DNA from: Lunularia cruciata
Lineage: Eukaryota > Streptophyta > Marchantiopsida > Lunulariales > Lunulariaceae
DNA length: 64,000 nt
Direction: 5' to 3'
Assembly: GCA_948567375.1 (NCBI GenBank)
Contig: OX419762.1
Coordinates: forward strand, 32,059,465-32,123,464
Shown here: positions 1-10,368 of the stretch, one piece after another
How positions within the stretch are numbered: position 1 is the first letter of the stretch
Layout: each line of letters starts with the position of its first letter
Made by a program: the position numbers and the translations under genes
The notes under the pieces: model-generated
Told to the model about the DNA's origin: nothing
Database searches by the model: none
Seen by the model: only the letters and a program-made list of their open reading frames with translations

Positions 1-2400
1 ACTTTGAGTAGAGATTTCTACCTTTTGGGATCACTAATGCTCCAACAATCTTCATGGATAAGATGCATAAGATGTTGGATTGACTATTGGATTGGTATGT
101 GGTGGTGTTCTTGAATGATATTTTAATCTATAGCAAGATAGAAGCAGAACACATAAATCACATTCAAGAAGTCTTTAGATGACTATGATAATGAAAATTT
201 TATTGCAAGAAGTCAAAGTGTGTCTTTTGGTAAAAAGAAGTTACCTTCTTGGATCACAAAATCTTGTCAAAGTGGATCAAGATAGAAGAGGAGAAAATCA
301 AAGCCATTATTGATTGGCTTACTCTAAAGGATGCCATAAAAGTGCAAGCATTTAATAGATTGGTAAGCTTTTACCAACGGTTCATCCACTATTATGCTTA
401 TGTGGTAGCATCATTGATTGACCTCTTGGGGAAAAACTCAATCAAGCTTTTGGTGGACCTCTAAACACAAAGAAGCATTTTAGAAGCTACAACATATGGT
501 GTCTTCAAGACCCATTCTTCAACCATATGACCTTTAATTACCTTGTGTGGTTGATTTTGATGCTTCTAACTTTGCCATTGGAGCTATGTTACAACATGCA
601 TTTCTAGGTGTGCTACATCCCATTGCCTTTGTGTCTTGTTGACTAAACACTACAGAAAGAAATTACACTACTCAACATTAGGGACAACTAGCAATGTATA
701 TGCCACCAAGGTTTGGAGACACACTCTCTTGGGGAAACAAGTGATCATGTGAATCGATCAAAAACCCTTGTTGCAGACATTATATATGGAGCACATGAAG
801 AGTCAACATCATTGATGGGAGGAACAATAACAATTGTTTGACATTAAACTTGAGTATAAACCATGTTAGTTCCATATCATCCTCAAGGCCATATCATCCT
901 CAAGAACCTATCATGATGACCTGATTTGAAGTCTCTTCTCATCATGGTGGCAATTAAGATGATGTCAATCTACTCCAAACCCCAAATCAAATTCAAGACA
1001 ACTTTACAACAAGATTCCTTCTTTCAAATCATACAAGGTCATCTTACAACATGCAACAAGGAGTACAACAACTTCTCCTTCAAGGAAGGCCTTCTATTTT
1101 GTGAGAATCAGATTTATATTCTAGCCAAGGTGATCTTCAACTTGTGCATCTTCAAGAAGCCAATGCCTTACCAATCACTGGTCACATGGGTGCGGACAAG
1201 ATCTTGGGTACACTCTAACACCAATGCCAATGGTGGTGGCCCAACATGGCACAAGATGTTTGAGAATTTGATTAAACTTATGAGAGTTACCAATGCAACA
1301 AGGTCTGTGACCAAAAACCAAGTGGACTCCCTCAACCACTTCACATTTCATCTACTCAATGAGAACACAAGAGCTTAGATCTCATCACCTCCTTGCCCAA
1401 GTCAAAGCAATGTCACATAACAATTGTGGTGTTTGTGGATAAGGTTAGTAAGCAACCCCATTTGGCACCAACCATTGATATCGTAGATGCTCCAACATTA
1501 GCACAAATCTGCTTTGACAATGTCTTCAAGCATCATGGGATGCCTTGGGTACTCATCTCAGGCCATGATCCTCATTTCACCGAAAAATTTCAGCAAACAC
1601 TCTTCTAAATACTTGGCACCAAGCTTACTTTGTCCATGGCCTATCATTCTCAAACTGATGGACAAACCAAATGTGAAAATTGCACCTTGGAGGATATACT
1701 TCATGCCTTTGTGGACATTCACCGTACCAATTGGGATGAATTTTTTGTTGTTGCAGAGTTTGCATACAATAATTCCAAATAGGCAAGCATCGGATTCTCT
1801 CATTTCTTCCTCAATTTTAGTCAACACCCACTTGTTCCAAATTACCTTCTTGCTTCTCCTCCATCTCATCTCCCTCATACTTCCACCTTCTTGACCACCA
1901 TATCTCAATCCTTCCAACAAGCCAAATCTCATCTACTTGTTGCACAAAATTGACAAAAACAATATGCAGACAACCATTGTCATGATCTCACATTTCAACT
2001 TGGTGATAAGGTCATGCTCTCCTCTTGTAACCTGCCCTCCTCTCCCTCCACTTGATTCCCAAGTCTGTAAACTTGCTCCTAATTGGATAGGTCTATTTGA
2101 TGTCACCCAAATCATTTCTCTTGTTGCTTATATTGCTTTCTCATATGCAAATCCACCATATTTTTTACATTTCTAAGTTCAAACCCTTTGTTTCTAATCT
2201 ATCTTCCTTTTCCTCTTGTGTCTGACCTCCTCCTCCTCCCGTGCTATCAACGATCATGAGGAGTATGAAATTTATTGTATCCTTACATGTAGCCACATTC
2301 AACATGGTTGGAAACAACATATGGAGTATAAGGTCCTTTGGAAAGGGTATCCCCTTCATGATGCTACTTGGGAACCTCTTTCTCATCTCTAGAATGGACA
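1..2400 (+). pseudogene. pol: Chromovirus A pol: RT, RNase H, integrase, chromodomain (broken)
   Basis: Near 20-170 the translation gives FGITNAPTIFMDKMH and FLNDILIYSK, the RT palm region; the catalytic YxDD-type box has one Asp changed to Asn. Around 249-464 lies the RT connection segment (FNRLVSFYQRFIHYYA). Integrase zinc-domain remains (GHMGADKILGTL) lie at about 1180-1215, and core pieces at 1375-1610 (FVDKVSKQPH; ISGHDPHFTEKF, where the usual SDRDP Asp is Gly). AYHSQTDGQTKCEN follows near 1640. A chromodomain remnant (YKVLWKGYPLHDATWEPL) is at about 2315-2380. Frames change repeatedly and stops are frequent. Identification rests on family motifs in the correct order. Confidence 0.85.
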
Positions 2401-2467
2401 AATGGCCATCTAGGAGTTTGAAGCTTCAATGGTTACAAGGATGTCACTAATTAACAATGGGAGAATA

Positions 2468-2940
2468 TGTAACAATACGGAGTTATTGACAAGTTAGTAA
2501 AGGCTAAAAAAGTATCAAATAAGCCAAATTAGCCTTGGAATATTCTAGAAGTATCTGGGAAGCTACTTGGTACCTTCCAAGTATTGGGTAATATGCATGA
2601 CAAGTGGTGACTTCTAGGAAGAAGCTTCCTAGCTAGCTTAGCTTGCACCCCAAGTAGATAACTTCTAGAAAGCTTCCAACTAGCTTAGCTTGCATGCCAA
2701 GTAGGCATCTTCTAGAAAGAAGTTTCTTGAGAAGACTTGACATCCACTCCAAGAAAGTAGCTTAAGGAAGCTTTTTGAGAAGCTTCTCAAGAGCATTATA
2801 TTCTCTCTATAAAAACCAAAGCCCAAGCTCATGCTAAGCATTTGGAGTTTTCCCTCATTCAAGTGTCCCAATGTGATCTTCCATTCTCCTACTTCTCTCC
2901 TCGGGCTTGGTCTTTTATAGATTTGCAACCAATACAATCA
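2468..2940 (+). repeat. Putative 3' LTR of chromovirus A
   Basis: A TGTAACAATACGG start follows a purine-rich GGGAGAATA just after the pol remnant, as expected for a polypurine tract and LTR. A TATA box (TATAAAAA) lies at 2808-2815. Inside are imperfect tandem units of about 50 bp built on ACTTCTAG...AAGCTTCC...TAGCTTAGCTTGCA (about 2607-2720). The right end is uncertain: CAATCA at 2940 fits a TG...CA boundary, but there is no second LTR in the window to confirm it. Confidence 0.6.
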
Positions 2941-2946
2941 TTGTGG

Positions 2947-2977
2947 AAATTTGGAGTATTGTTGATACTCCAAATTT
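2947..2977. repeat. Perfect 13-bp inverted repeat (hairpin)
   Basis: AAATTTGGAGTAT at 2947-2959 is followed, after a 5-base loop, by its exact reverse complement at 2965-2977. It sits directly beyond the suspected end of the chromovirus A LTR. It could be a hairpin of the flanking DNA or of a small inserted element. Confidence 0.7.
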
Positions 2978-3243
2978 TGGATGGCTTCTTTTATGCCTAG
3001 AAAAACAAAAGAGGATGAATAGTTCTGCATGGCAGCACACCATAACGGCCAAATATTGGATTATTTGGAAGACCTCAAGCATTTTGCACAAATTCATGGT
3101 GGAAATTGAAAAAAGCTCATTCAAAAATCCACTACTTTTAGTTTTAAGGCCACATTTTTGGTTCAAGAGGGGCAAGGATTTCCTATTTCTATGACATGTG
3201 ATAGACTATACAAGAAATGGCTAGTGCCATTTCTTGAAATAGA

Positions 3244-4014
3244 ATGTGCACACATTTTGTTAGTATGGAAGCCATGTTTGGGAATAGAGCAAACATTACT
3301 CCTCTTGCTATGGTAAGTTTGGGAGATTTAAACCCCAATTCAAGCAAGGTTGGTGTTGAGGCAGTCCATAAATGCAAAGAAACCATCTTGATTAGCTCTC
3401 AATTCCTATCTCTTCTAGAGGTGCTCCTAGACTTGTGCTTCCAATTTGTCCCAAACACCCAAAGGGTGGAAAGTTTACCTAGTGTTTATATGGAGGGCTT
3501 GGAGAATGGAATCTGATCACCCAAGGAGGAGTCACAATTTTTTGCACCAATAGATGACTCACCTTTTGTTACACCACCTCCACTAACTTCTACAAGGGAT
3601 GGGTCAGAGTGCAGTTTCCTTGACCAAGAAGGAGAATGTGAACCAAAGAGGAAAAAAGGTGGATTATCAGCAAGTAAGGTACTTGGAATTTCACCTAGTA
3701 TGTCATTGTCTCAAGATTTACCAAAACTCACCATGTTGAAGGCCAACACTATAGAATCTAGGAAGAGGTTATGGCTAGCTGAACTAGAAGCCAACAACAT
3801 GAGGAAAAGAGAGAAAACATTGATGAAAATAGAAGCTAAGAGTGTTAGATTAGAGATAGAGAAAATGAACGTTGAGATTGAGAAGAAATTGAGTGCTAAT
3901 AAAAGGAAAGCTAGGGTAGGCAAACGTAGGTTCAAGGAGATGAGTCTAGAGGCAAATTTCACTCATAAAATCAAAATGAGTCTTAATGGGGAGGAAAATA
4001 TCCCAAGGAAATAA
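3244..4014 (+). pseudogene. Unknown protein with lysine-rich coiled-coil C-terminus (interrupted)
   Basis: One frame is open from an ATG at 3244 to a stop at 4012-4014, except for a TGA at 3514-3516. The middle is proline- and serine-rich (DDSPFVTPPPLT), followed by a basic cluster (EPKRKKGG) that could act as a nuclear signal. From about 3740 to 3960 the sequence is rich in Glu, Lys, Leu and Arg in a coiled-coil pattern (LAELEANNMRKREKTLMKIE). I do not recognise the family. The layout resembles the C-terminal part of MADF/Myb-like proteins that accompany Harbinger transposons, but no DNA-binding domain is visible, so that is only a guess. Confidence 0.45.
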
Positions 4015-5600
4015 GTTAGTATTTCAAAGTGCTAACTCAAGTTTGGCACAAAATCAAGTCTTATGCTATAAGTTACAATCCCAAGCCAAAACATCTCGCT
4101 CAAAATTCATACTCTAGTGTCAAAAAATATGATACAACCACTGAATGCACTACCACTACCCAAGTATGTTTATAATCCAAGATGATTTTTGGCTATTGTA
4201 TTGACTATGTATTATGATTAATTTTATGAGATTTGAGATTTTTGTGTAACCTTTAGAGTTTAAAGATCAAGTACTCACTCTTGAAGCTAAAAAAAGTGCC
4301 TCATGCAGTCTCCTCTTGGAGCCCAAAAGGGCATTCTATTTCCATCTTATCCTCAAAATGGCACGCACTACCGCTAGTTGGCACTTGGTATTTCCTGATT
4401 GAAGAAAGTTGGTTTAGTAGGTTTAGTTTGGATCTTGTACCTGATCAGCTATGAACTCTCGGTCAACCAACACGATTGTGGCGCTCATTAATCTCAGTTC
4501 CAAGAGAGTTGGATATCCCTTCTATGTGGTACAAGATTTCATGGTCGTCTTCAACAATAGTGGAACACGGAAAATCCTCTCATTTGACAATTCATTTTTG
4601 CTACCAAAAGGCAACCACATAGGATAATTCACTTCTCCTTGAAGAATGCACTGCATGGTTTCTTGTGACACATGTCCTCTGCAAAAAATTTTGTAGTTGT
4701 GGTCATTCTTGTAAATAATAGAAAGTATTATTTAATTTATGGAAAGTGCCCTCAACTAAACTCACTATCACCAAAAAAATTACTTTTGCCTACCTTCACA
4801 TTTAAATCAGATCAATCCATGTTTCAAAAATCTTGCTGACCATATCAATCCAAGTTTTTTTAGTAATGGGTAGCATGAAAAAGCTAAATAGAGATCTAGA
4901 TTTAGCTCCAAAATTTCAAAACACAAATGATTAGATAACATCAACCTTAATTGTTCAAAGAGTTCTTGTATAAAAAGGCTTTGAAAGAACCAAACGCTGT
5001 GAATTTGTCCTGCTTGATTATCAAATTAAAAAAACTTGTCTTTCTTGTGCCCCCGCCAGCATTTCAGCAGCTATTGGTCCATAAATCATACCATTTTCTA
5101 CTCAAGAATTGATCAAAAAATTTAACTTCTGTTGTGTCCTCTATTGCATACCCAATCATGGTAAGTGTGGTAGTTGCACACATCTTTGTGATCTTAGTCC
5201 AAAGGTGCAAGGGCAGTAAAATAGAGCTACAATACTGATGTATCATGAGCTATCTGAACACCTATTGCAAAGACCCATCTCTTGAACTCACCTCTTGAAG
5301 CTTTGTGAATACATATCAAGTCACCATCATAATGGTAGTGGAAGACCAGGTCCACTGTGAGATTAACAAGATGGCCCACTCTTGAATGATGAAGGTTTTA
5401 CCAAACCCATAATTTAAACTGCCTCTTTTGTTCCAACCTTGATCTAGAAGGTAGATCCTTTCCACCACAAGTTTGCGTCTTGTGTACTGTTTCATGTTCA
5501 CTCTAATTGAGCTCATGATGAATCACTCTTGCCAATCAAACTCGATACTAGTTGACTGTTGTCCCTACTGAGGTTGTAGAATACTGCACTTGAATTACTC
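4015..5600. other. Unassigned AT-rich DNA
   Basis: No recognisable gene, transposon domain or repeat was found on either strand. Two short minus-strand ORFs (5064-5246 and 5316-5516) have no recognisable motif and are separated by stops. The stretch may be ancient transposon debris or intergenic sequence. Confidence 0.6.
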
Positions 5601-5611
5601 ATTCAAGAAGG

Positions 5612-5680
5612 GCGGCATTGGGTAGCATTGGGTGCCCAATGCCACCCAATGCCACCCAATCCCACCAAGCGCCACCTTGT
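5612..5680. repeat. Degenerate GCCACCCAAT minisatellite with inverted repeat
   Basis: GCCACCCAAT occurs twice in tandem at 5641-5660, followed by degenerate units, and is preceded by its complement-like form GGCATTGGGT. GCATTGGG at 5625-5632 and CCCAATGC at 5635-5642 form an 8-bp inverted repeat with a 2-base loop. The array is the immediate left flank of Element 1; similar GC-richer TGGTGCC-type sequence resumes after its right end (25492-25640). Confidence 0.65.
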
Positions 5681-6137
5681 GTCACTGTGGTACCCACATT
5701 TTTTGTTTTTCTATGGTTAGTTGTGTTTAAGAGACAAAGTAAGCACAGAAAAGTTGAATTGCGGACAAAGAGTGGACGGAAGTAACTTTGGAGGAAAGCC
5801 AAAGAAGCTGACATCGGATTCAATGATGGAGGTACTCGGAAGAAGAGTACGCCGGGAACAGTCCAAAGATCACTGTCTTTGGGTTGGAAAATGCAGGAAA
5901 GACAACGACCGTTTAACAACCTCTGTATGTGGCAAGAAAGTACATTTCAAGAAATGGTGGGGGCAGAAGAATCATGTATTAACAGTGACTGGGAGTGCAC
6001 GCAGAAGAGAGAAATTCACCAACAAAATTGACTGAAGAATGACTGCGATTCGGGGCAATATAAAATTGCGACTGCGCAAGGGGAACTCAAACACTCTGAG
6101 TAAATTTCCAATTTCTTTGAGTAGTCGTGCTGTAGTA

Positions 6138-7630
6138 ATGCGTGTCCGAAAGTTGTAAGAGGGGCATCATCGGGATCGGAGTCTGAAGAGGAAACTGAGT
6201 TGCAAGAAGAGGACTTGGAAGAAGAAGAGCTCACCTTGAAAAGTGAGGAGTTTGGGAGCGAAAGTGAGGGAGAGCCGGAAGTCCAGCAATCGGTGGTAGT
6301 AAGTGAGGCTGGTGAGGCGATGGTGGAGAACAAGCCAAGACCCAAAGAGAAGGAGGAGTATCCCGAGGGGCCGAGTTCAAGAGGCCAAGATGAAGACAGT
6401 GTCAACACGATGAAGATACAAAGATCACGACTTTGGATGAAGGAGCCGATGACGCAGGAGAAGACTCCAGATGAAGATGGCAATGAAGAGGAAGAAAACT
6501 TTGGCGGGATAACATATTTAACAAAGGTGGTCACACCATTGCTCGAGCTGTTGAAAGAACATCGGAGAGGAATTGCCCAAGATCAAAGGAAAGGGATGAA
6601 TGAGCTGCAGGTGGTGAAGCATCTGTTGAGTGAAGTGAAGGGGTTGCAGGAGCAACAAGTCCGAAGACATGAAGAAATTGAAGAAATTTGGAGGGAGGAA
6701 GACTCGAGGAAGAAAACGCTGAGCCTCTTACAAGAAAGCTGTGAGGTTAAAGAAAAAGAACTGCAGAGGCAAGTCGGAGAATTGAAGGAGCAGAGGATGT
6801 GGTTGAGCAAGATGAAGGGTGAAGTGAGTGAGGTGCCCATCGAGAATGTCCATTTGAAGGCGATGAACATCGTGATGGAGCAGGAGTTGGACAGCTTGAA
6901 GAAAAGTGCCACAACAAAAGATCAAGCATGGTAGAGAGAGTTGGCGTCCAGGCAAGAAGAAGAAGAGCGATTGCGAGAACTTGTCAAGAGCGCAGAACAA
7001 TAGAATATGCAATATGCAGAGGAGAAGAAGATGCTCGCTGCAGAATACGAAGACGAGTTGAAGATGTATCGTGAGGAGTTGAAGGTAGAATGCTCTCAAG
7101 GATATGGGTCCGAATCAGTAGGAGAAGTGGCAGGGAAATTAAGAGCAATCTTGAGCACGGAGGCTGAAGGGAGATTGGAGGAAGCCTGCCTACATGAGTT
7201 GAAGTTGCTTGTGCAGGAAACTCGGAAGTGAAAAGCCAAGGACGTGGACATGAACGCATTGCTGATTCAGTTGAGAGAGCGTATAGATAGGAAAATGTTA
7301 GAGGTAGAGAATAATGTTAGTCTTAGGTTGGATTTAGTCATTTCGGAGTTAGAGAAAATTCGGACTAGTGTGATAGTGGAGAAGAAATTCAATGTCGTAG
7401 AAGTAGGAGTTCAAGTGTCATCGGACTTGAGGATTGATACGTTAGAGAAGAGTGGGTCAGGAGATAAGAATGTAGATGGATTACCCATGAGCTCAATTGT
7501 AGATTGTAGTGTAGAAGTTGTAGAATTAGTGAAGAAATTAGTAGAATCAGTCATACCCAAAGAAGGTGAAATAGTAGGAAGATCATCGGGTTTGGAAGCC
7601 GATGATGAGCTCGACATCGGATTGGGATAA
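6138..7630 (+). pseudogene. Family-1 U3 ORF, 5' LTR copy (N-terminal half deleted)
   Basis: After the deletion at about 6154, only the acidic middle and the coiled-coil C-terminal half of the U3-encoded protein remain. From 6200 the frame encodes an acidic region (EEEELTLKSEEFGSESEGEP), then a long heptad-like coiled coil (6490-6930: LLELLKEHRRGI, EEIEEIWREEDSRKK). A TAG at 6932-6934 and another just before 7007 interrupt it. The conserved C-terminal block (DMNALLIQLRERIDRKMLEV) lies at about 7248-7308, and the ORF ends DDELDIGLG at 7630. Both TAG stops also occur at the equivalent places in the 3' LTR. The function is unknown. Confidence 0.75.
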
Positions 7631-7750
7631 ATGTTGATTTTGAGATCGGAAGGGGCAGATATGAAGAGATAGATTATCGATTAGGATCTATAGGTAGGAA
7701 AGGATGTTAGGAAGCGGTGTTTAGGTAGGTAAGTCTGCCGTTTGCTTCAG

Positions 7751-7757
7751 TATTTAA
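7751..7757 (+). promoter_or_regulatory. TATA-like box of the family-1 LTR
   Basis: TATTTAA is followed by GTGGAGCATTTGCA. Equivalent boxes lie at the same place in other LTR copies: 24812-24818, 38661-38667, and minus strand 29511-29517 (59244-59250 is diverged). It lies downstream of the U3 ORF, so the ORF is upstream of the probable transcription start. Confidence 0.6.
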
Positions 7758-8438
7758 GTGGAGCATTTGCAGTACAATGTTATTTAGTATTCAACTTTCT
7801 GAAGATAGATAAAGCAAAGTGTTGTTCTCAATACTTGTTGCTTAAGCTTAATTCCGATTGTCAATTTTGTGTTTGTGTTTGTGAGTGTGTGGAGAATTCT
7901 AGAGAGCAAGTCAGTGTGTTTGTGGATGTTGGAATCTGTAGCCTTGATCTTCATTCTGTGTGTTTGATCCTGAGTGAAGTGCATCGGAGCAATGCCTTGA
8001 CAAATATGAGAGGAATTGTAGTGTTGTTAGTATTTTGCATTCATGAGTGTAGTGCAAAGTTGATGTGAAGCAATTTAGATTGAGGAAGTTGTGCCTTCAG
8101 TGGAGGGGTGGAACACAATTTTGAGGTGAAATCGGTCTTTGCAGTGAAGTGCCGTCTTTGGGAGAATCTGAATCATCACAATCAAGAGTTGTTTGGACAG
8201 AATTTGCTATGTTGTGATTATGTGAGTGTGTATTTGTGACAAGTTGTCAAGATTGTGAGCTTGTTACTCTCTTCTAGGTGTAGTTTCTACTTGAGAGATT
8301 AAAGAAGACATCAAGAAGAACTGCAATTGTGACTTTTGACTTTGTATTTGACCAATTCTGGATAGTATCTATGCGGGAACAAACTTTACTGACCCGATTA
8401 CCACAAAAGTGATATTTTCCGGGTTGTCACATGATTTT

Positions 8439-8456
8439 TGGCGCCGTTGTTGGGGA
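8439..8456 (+). other. Primer-binding site, tRNA-Asp type
   Basis: TGGCGCCGTTGTTGGGGA matches 17 of 18 bases of the complement of the plant tRNA-Asp(GUC) 3' end, the known primer of Athila-type elements. It starts seven bases after the 5' LTR end, which independently fixes that boundary. Confidence 0.85.
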
Positions 8457-9149
8457 TACAAGTCTTGGAAGTGGAAGAATACAAAGCCAAATTCGAAACT
8501 GGGTGTCCATGCAATATGAATGTCTGCATCAAGAGAACAACGGTAAGAGAGAGCTCCAAGACGAGCAGTGCAGCATGAAGAAGATGAACGTTTGAAAGCG
8601 CCATAAACTTCAAACGAAATCAAACTAGAAGAGTTGGACTTTCAACTTCTCCACAAAGTGCAAGCAGCCCTGCGTGAACTTGACAAAAGAGACACGAAGG
8701 AAGTTGGCAAGGCTACTTTTCATCCCCATCTTCCAAGAACAAGAAAGACTCGAGTGGGCAGACATACGCGGTATGACCCAATACACCGACTTCCCCTAAA
8801 GCTGTAAAGGAAGTCAATTTCATTAAGAAGTGTGTTCACAAAAAGACAGTGTGAACACTTACGGAAGAAGAGTGTCAGCATCTGGTACGAAAGATTCCCC
8901 GATTAACCCAAAGAAGGTTTAAAGATCAGACTGAAGTTGTGGACCCTCTTACTTCTGATCGGGTTGAAGTCGACACAATCAGAGAAGAAGAAATTGTCAA
9001 AGAAGACCCCAATTTGAACTTGAAAAATTAGAACCCGTGGGCAGACAACACGGTGTCCATACCAAGTAGCTCTACGGTCCCCGTAAGTTCAAACTTACCA
9101 CACCCAAATCCACCGCACCTAACGATGTCTTCAGTACCCGTGATCCGAC
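8457..9149 (+). other. Element 1 leader and decayed gag N-terminus
   Basis: This stretch runs from the primer site to the first clear gag sequence. Short open pieces in changing frames (for example PRKFKLTTPKSTAPNDVF near 9079) suggest the gag N-terminus began here, but stops and frameshifts prevent placing a start codon. Confidence 0.5.
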
Positions 9150-10368
9150 ATGCTTGCTTATCAAAAGTATAAAGGTACAGAGCAAGACAAAGATCCTGAC
9201 GAATTCATTGAGGAATTCAAAGTCATTTCCTTTGCCAACAAGGAACATGACTCTGCGGATCGACTATGGATTTTTCCAAGTTTGCTCCAAAAGAAGGCTC
9301 GGAGCTGGTATACTCATGTAACACAGAAGGGATTTACACTAGTAGACTAGGCAGACTTACGGAATGGCTTCATGGAATGATTTTGGGAAGTGGATTATGA
9401 TACGAGTGTCTTCGCGGCACTTAATGATTTGGACCAAGGAAAGAAGGAAAAATTGAGAGATTACTCTGAGCGGTTCATGGCCTTATTGAACCGAGTCCCG
9501 AAGCAATCAGGGGTGGTGGGTTATTCCGATGCCCAAGCCATTACCTGGTTTCTTGGCGGGCTTTCACCGGAGATTTGAATCTTTGCCAGGGAGAGAAATG
9601 TAACCTCTCTGGACAAAGTCCTCAAACATGTTGCCCGATATGAGGCGGTTCATTCTAACTCGTCCAGTACTTGAAGAAATCATGAGAAGAAAGGCAAAAA
9701 GCCAAGATGAAGAGCTTCACAAAGTACTTCTCCTTCTTTGGAAGAATCCTCCACTTCTTCTAGTTCTTCTTCGGAATCCGACAAAGAACCCAAGCCAAGA
9801 AAAATATGAAGACGCGGAGGAAAGAAGCCCGTAACACCGCTAGTAAAGAATATATCCAAGGCGGATCAAAAGTTGGAAACTCTCATTAAAGAGTTTGCGG
9901 ATTTTAAAATCCAGATGATTGGGGCGAAGGACCAAAGAAAACCCCAATCATTTGGACAACCAAATGTATGGTGCATTGCGTGTGGTAAATCCGGCCACGC
10001 TAATACGGAGTGTTTAACTCGCACGGCATTTCTAGTGCAACAAATAGATTGGGTACCTGGGTGGGATCAAGGCAAAGAAGAAGATACAATATACCAAACC
10101 CAAGACACACAGCCTTCATCAAGCCCATCATATCAAGGTCCCCGGTTTGGACCAAGGGAGTATAATCCTACGGTTCCTCCACAAAGACCCCCAATGGGTG
10201 GTCAAAATAGACCGTCAAAATAGACCTCAAAATGTTGCACCGGGTGCTTGTTACAATTGTGGCTCAATAGGACATTGGTCTCCAAATTGTCCGGAGCCAA
10301 GATGACAAATTGGGTATGTACCCCTTTGTGGGAATTGTAAGGGATCGGGGCACACAAGAAACCAGTGC
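9150..10368 (+). pseudogene. gag: Element 1 gag (broken), three zinc knuckles
   Basis: The capsid-like part (9150-9580) contains the retrotransposon gag pattern DPDEFIEEFKVISF, LQKKARSWYTHV, LRDYSERFMALLNRVP and AITWFLGGLSPEI. A Ser/Glu-rich linker follows. Three CX2CX4HX4C zinc knuckles are intact at codon level: 9972-10013, 10249-10290 and 10327-10368. The first lies in one frame and the other two in the frame that continues into pol. Stops occur at about 9348, 9576 and 10222. Gag would form the particle and bind RNA. The knuckle-to-pol frame continuity suggests gag and pol were made as one polyprotein. Confidence 0.85.

Larger units (their letters stand above)
1..2940 (+). mobile_element. 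Chromovirus A (Ty3/gypsy) 3' remnant
   Basis: The window opens inside the reverse transcriptase of a decayed Ty3/gypsy element. Reading rightward, recognisable pieces follow the order RT, RNase H, integrase, chromodomain, then a putative 3' LTR. The chromodomain after integrase places it in the chromovirus branch (Tekay/Reina-like; sub-lineage not resolved). Its 5' half lies outside the window. Many stops and frameshifts show that it is long dead. Confidence 0.85.
5686..8431 (+). repeat. 5' LTR of Element 1 (family 1, internally deleted)
   Basis: It starts TGTGGTACCCACATTTTTTG and ends GGGTTGTCACA, seven bases before the primer-binding site. About 450 bp into U3, just after the ORF start codon at 6138-6140, the sequence jumps from the position equivalent to 15074 to that equivalent to 23220 in the 3' LTR. 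A shared AAG at the junction suggests a microhomology-mediated deletion. The promoter box TATTTAA is at 7751-7757, so R and U5 occupy roughly the last 650 bp. Confidence 0.92.

Noticed and set aside
4015..5600. Copia-type or organelle-derived fragment on the minus strand
   Set aside because: Translations at 5064-5246 and 5316-5516 gave no motif of integrase, RT or known organellar proteins.
6016..6534. 172-codon minus-strand Ser-rich ORF opposite the U3 ORF
   Set aside because: It mirrors the Glu-rich plus-strand ORF; low-complexity Ser/Leu translation is the usual shadow of GAA/GAG-rich coding sequence.
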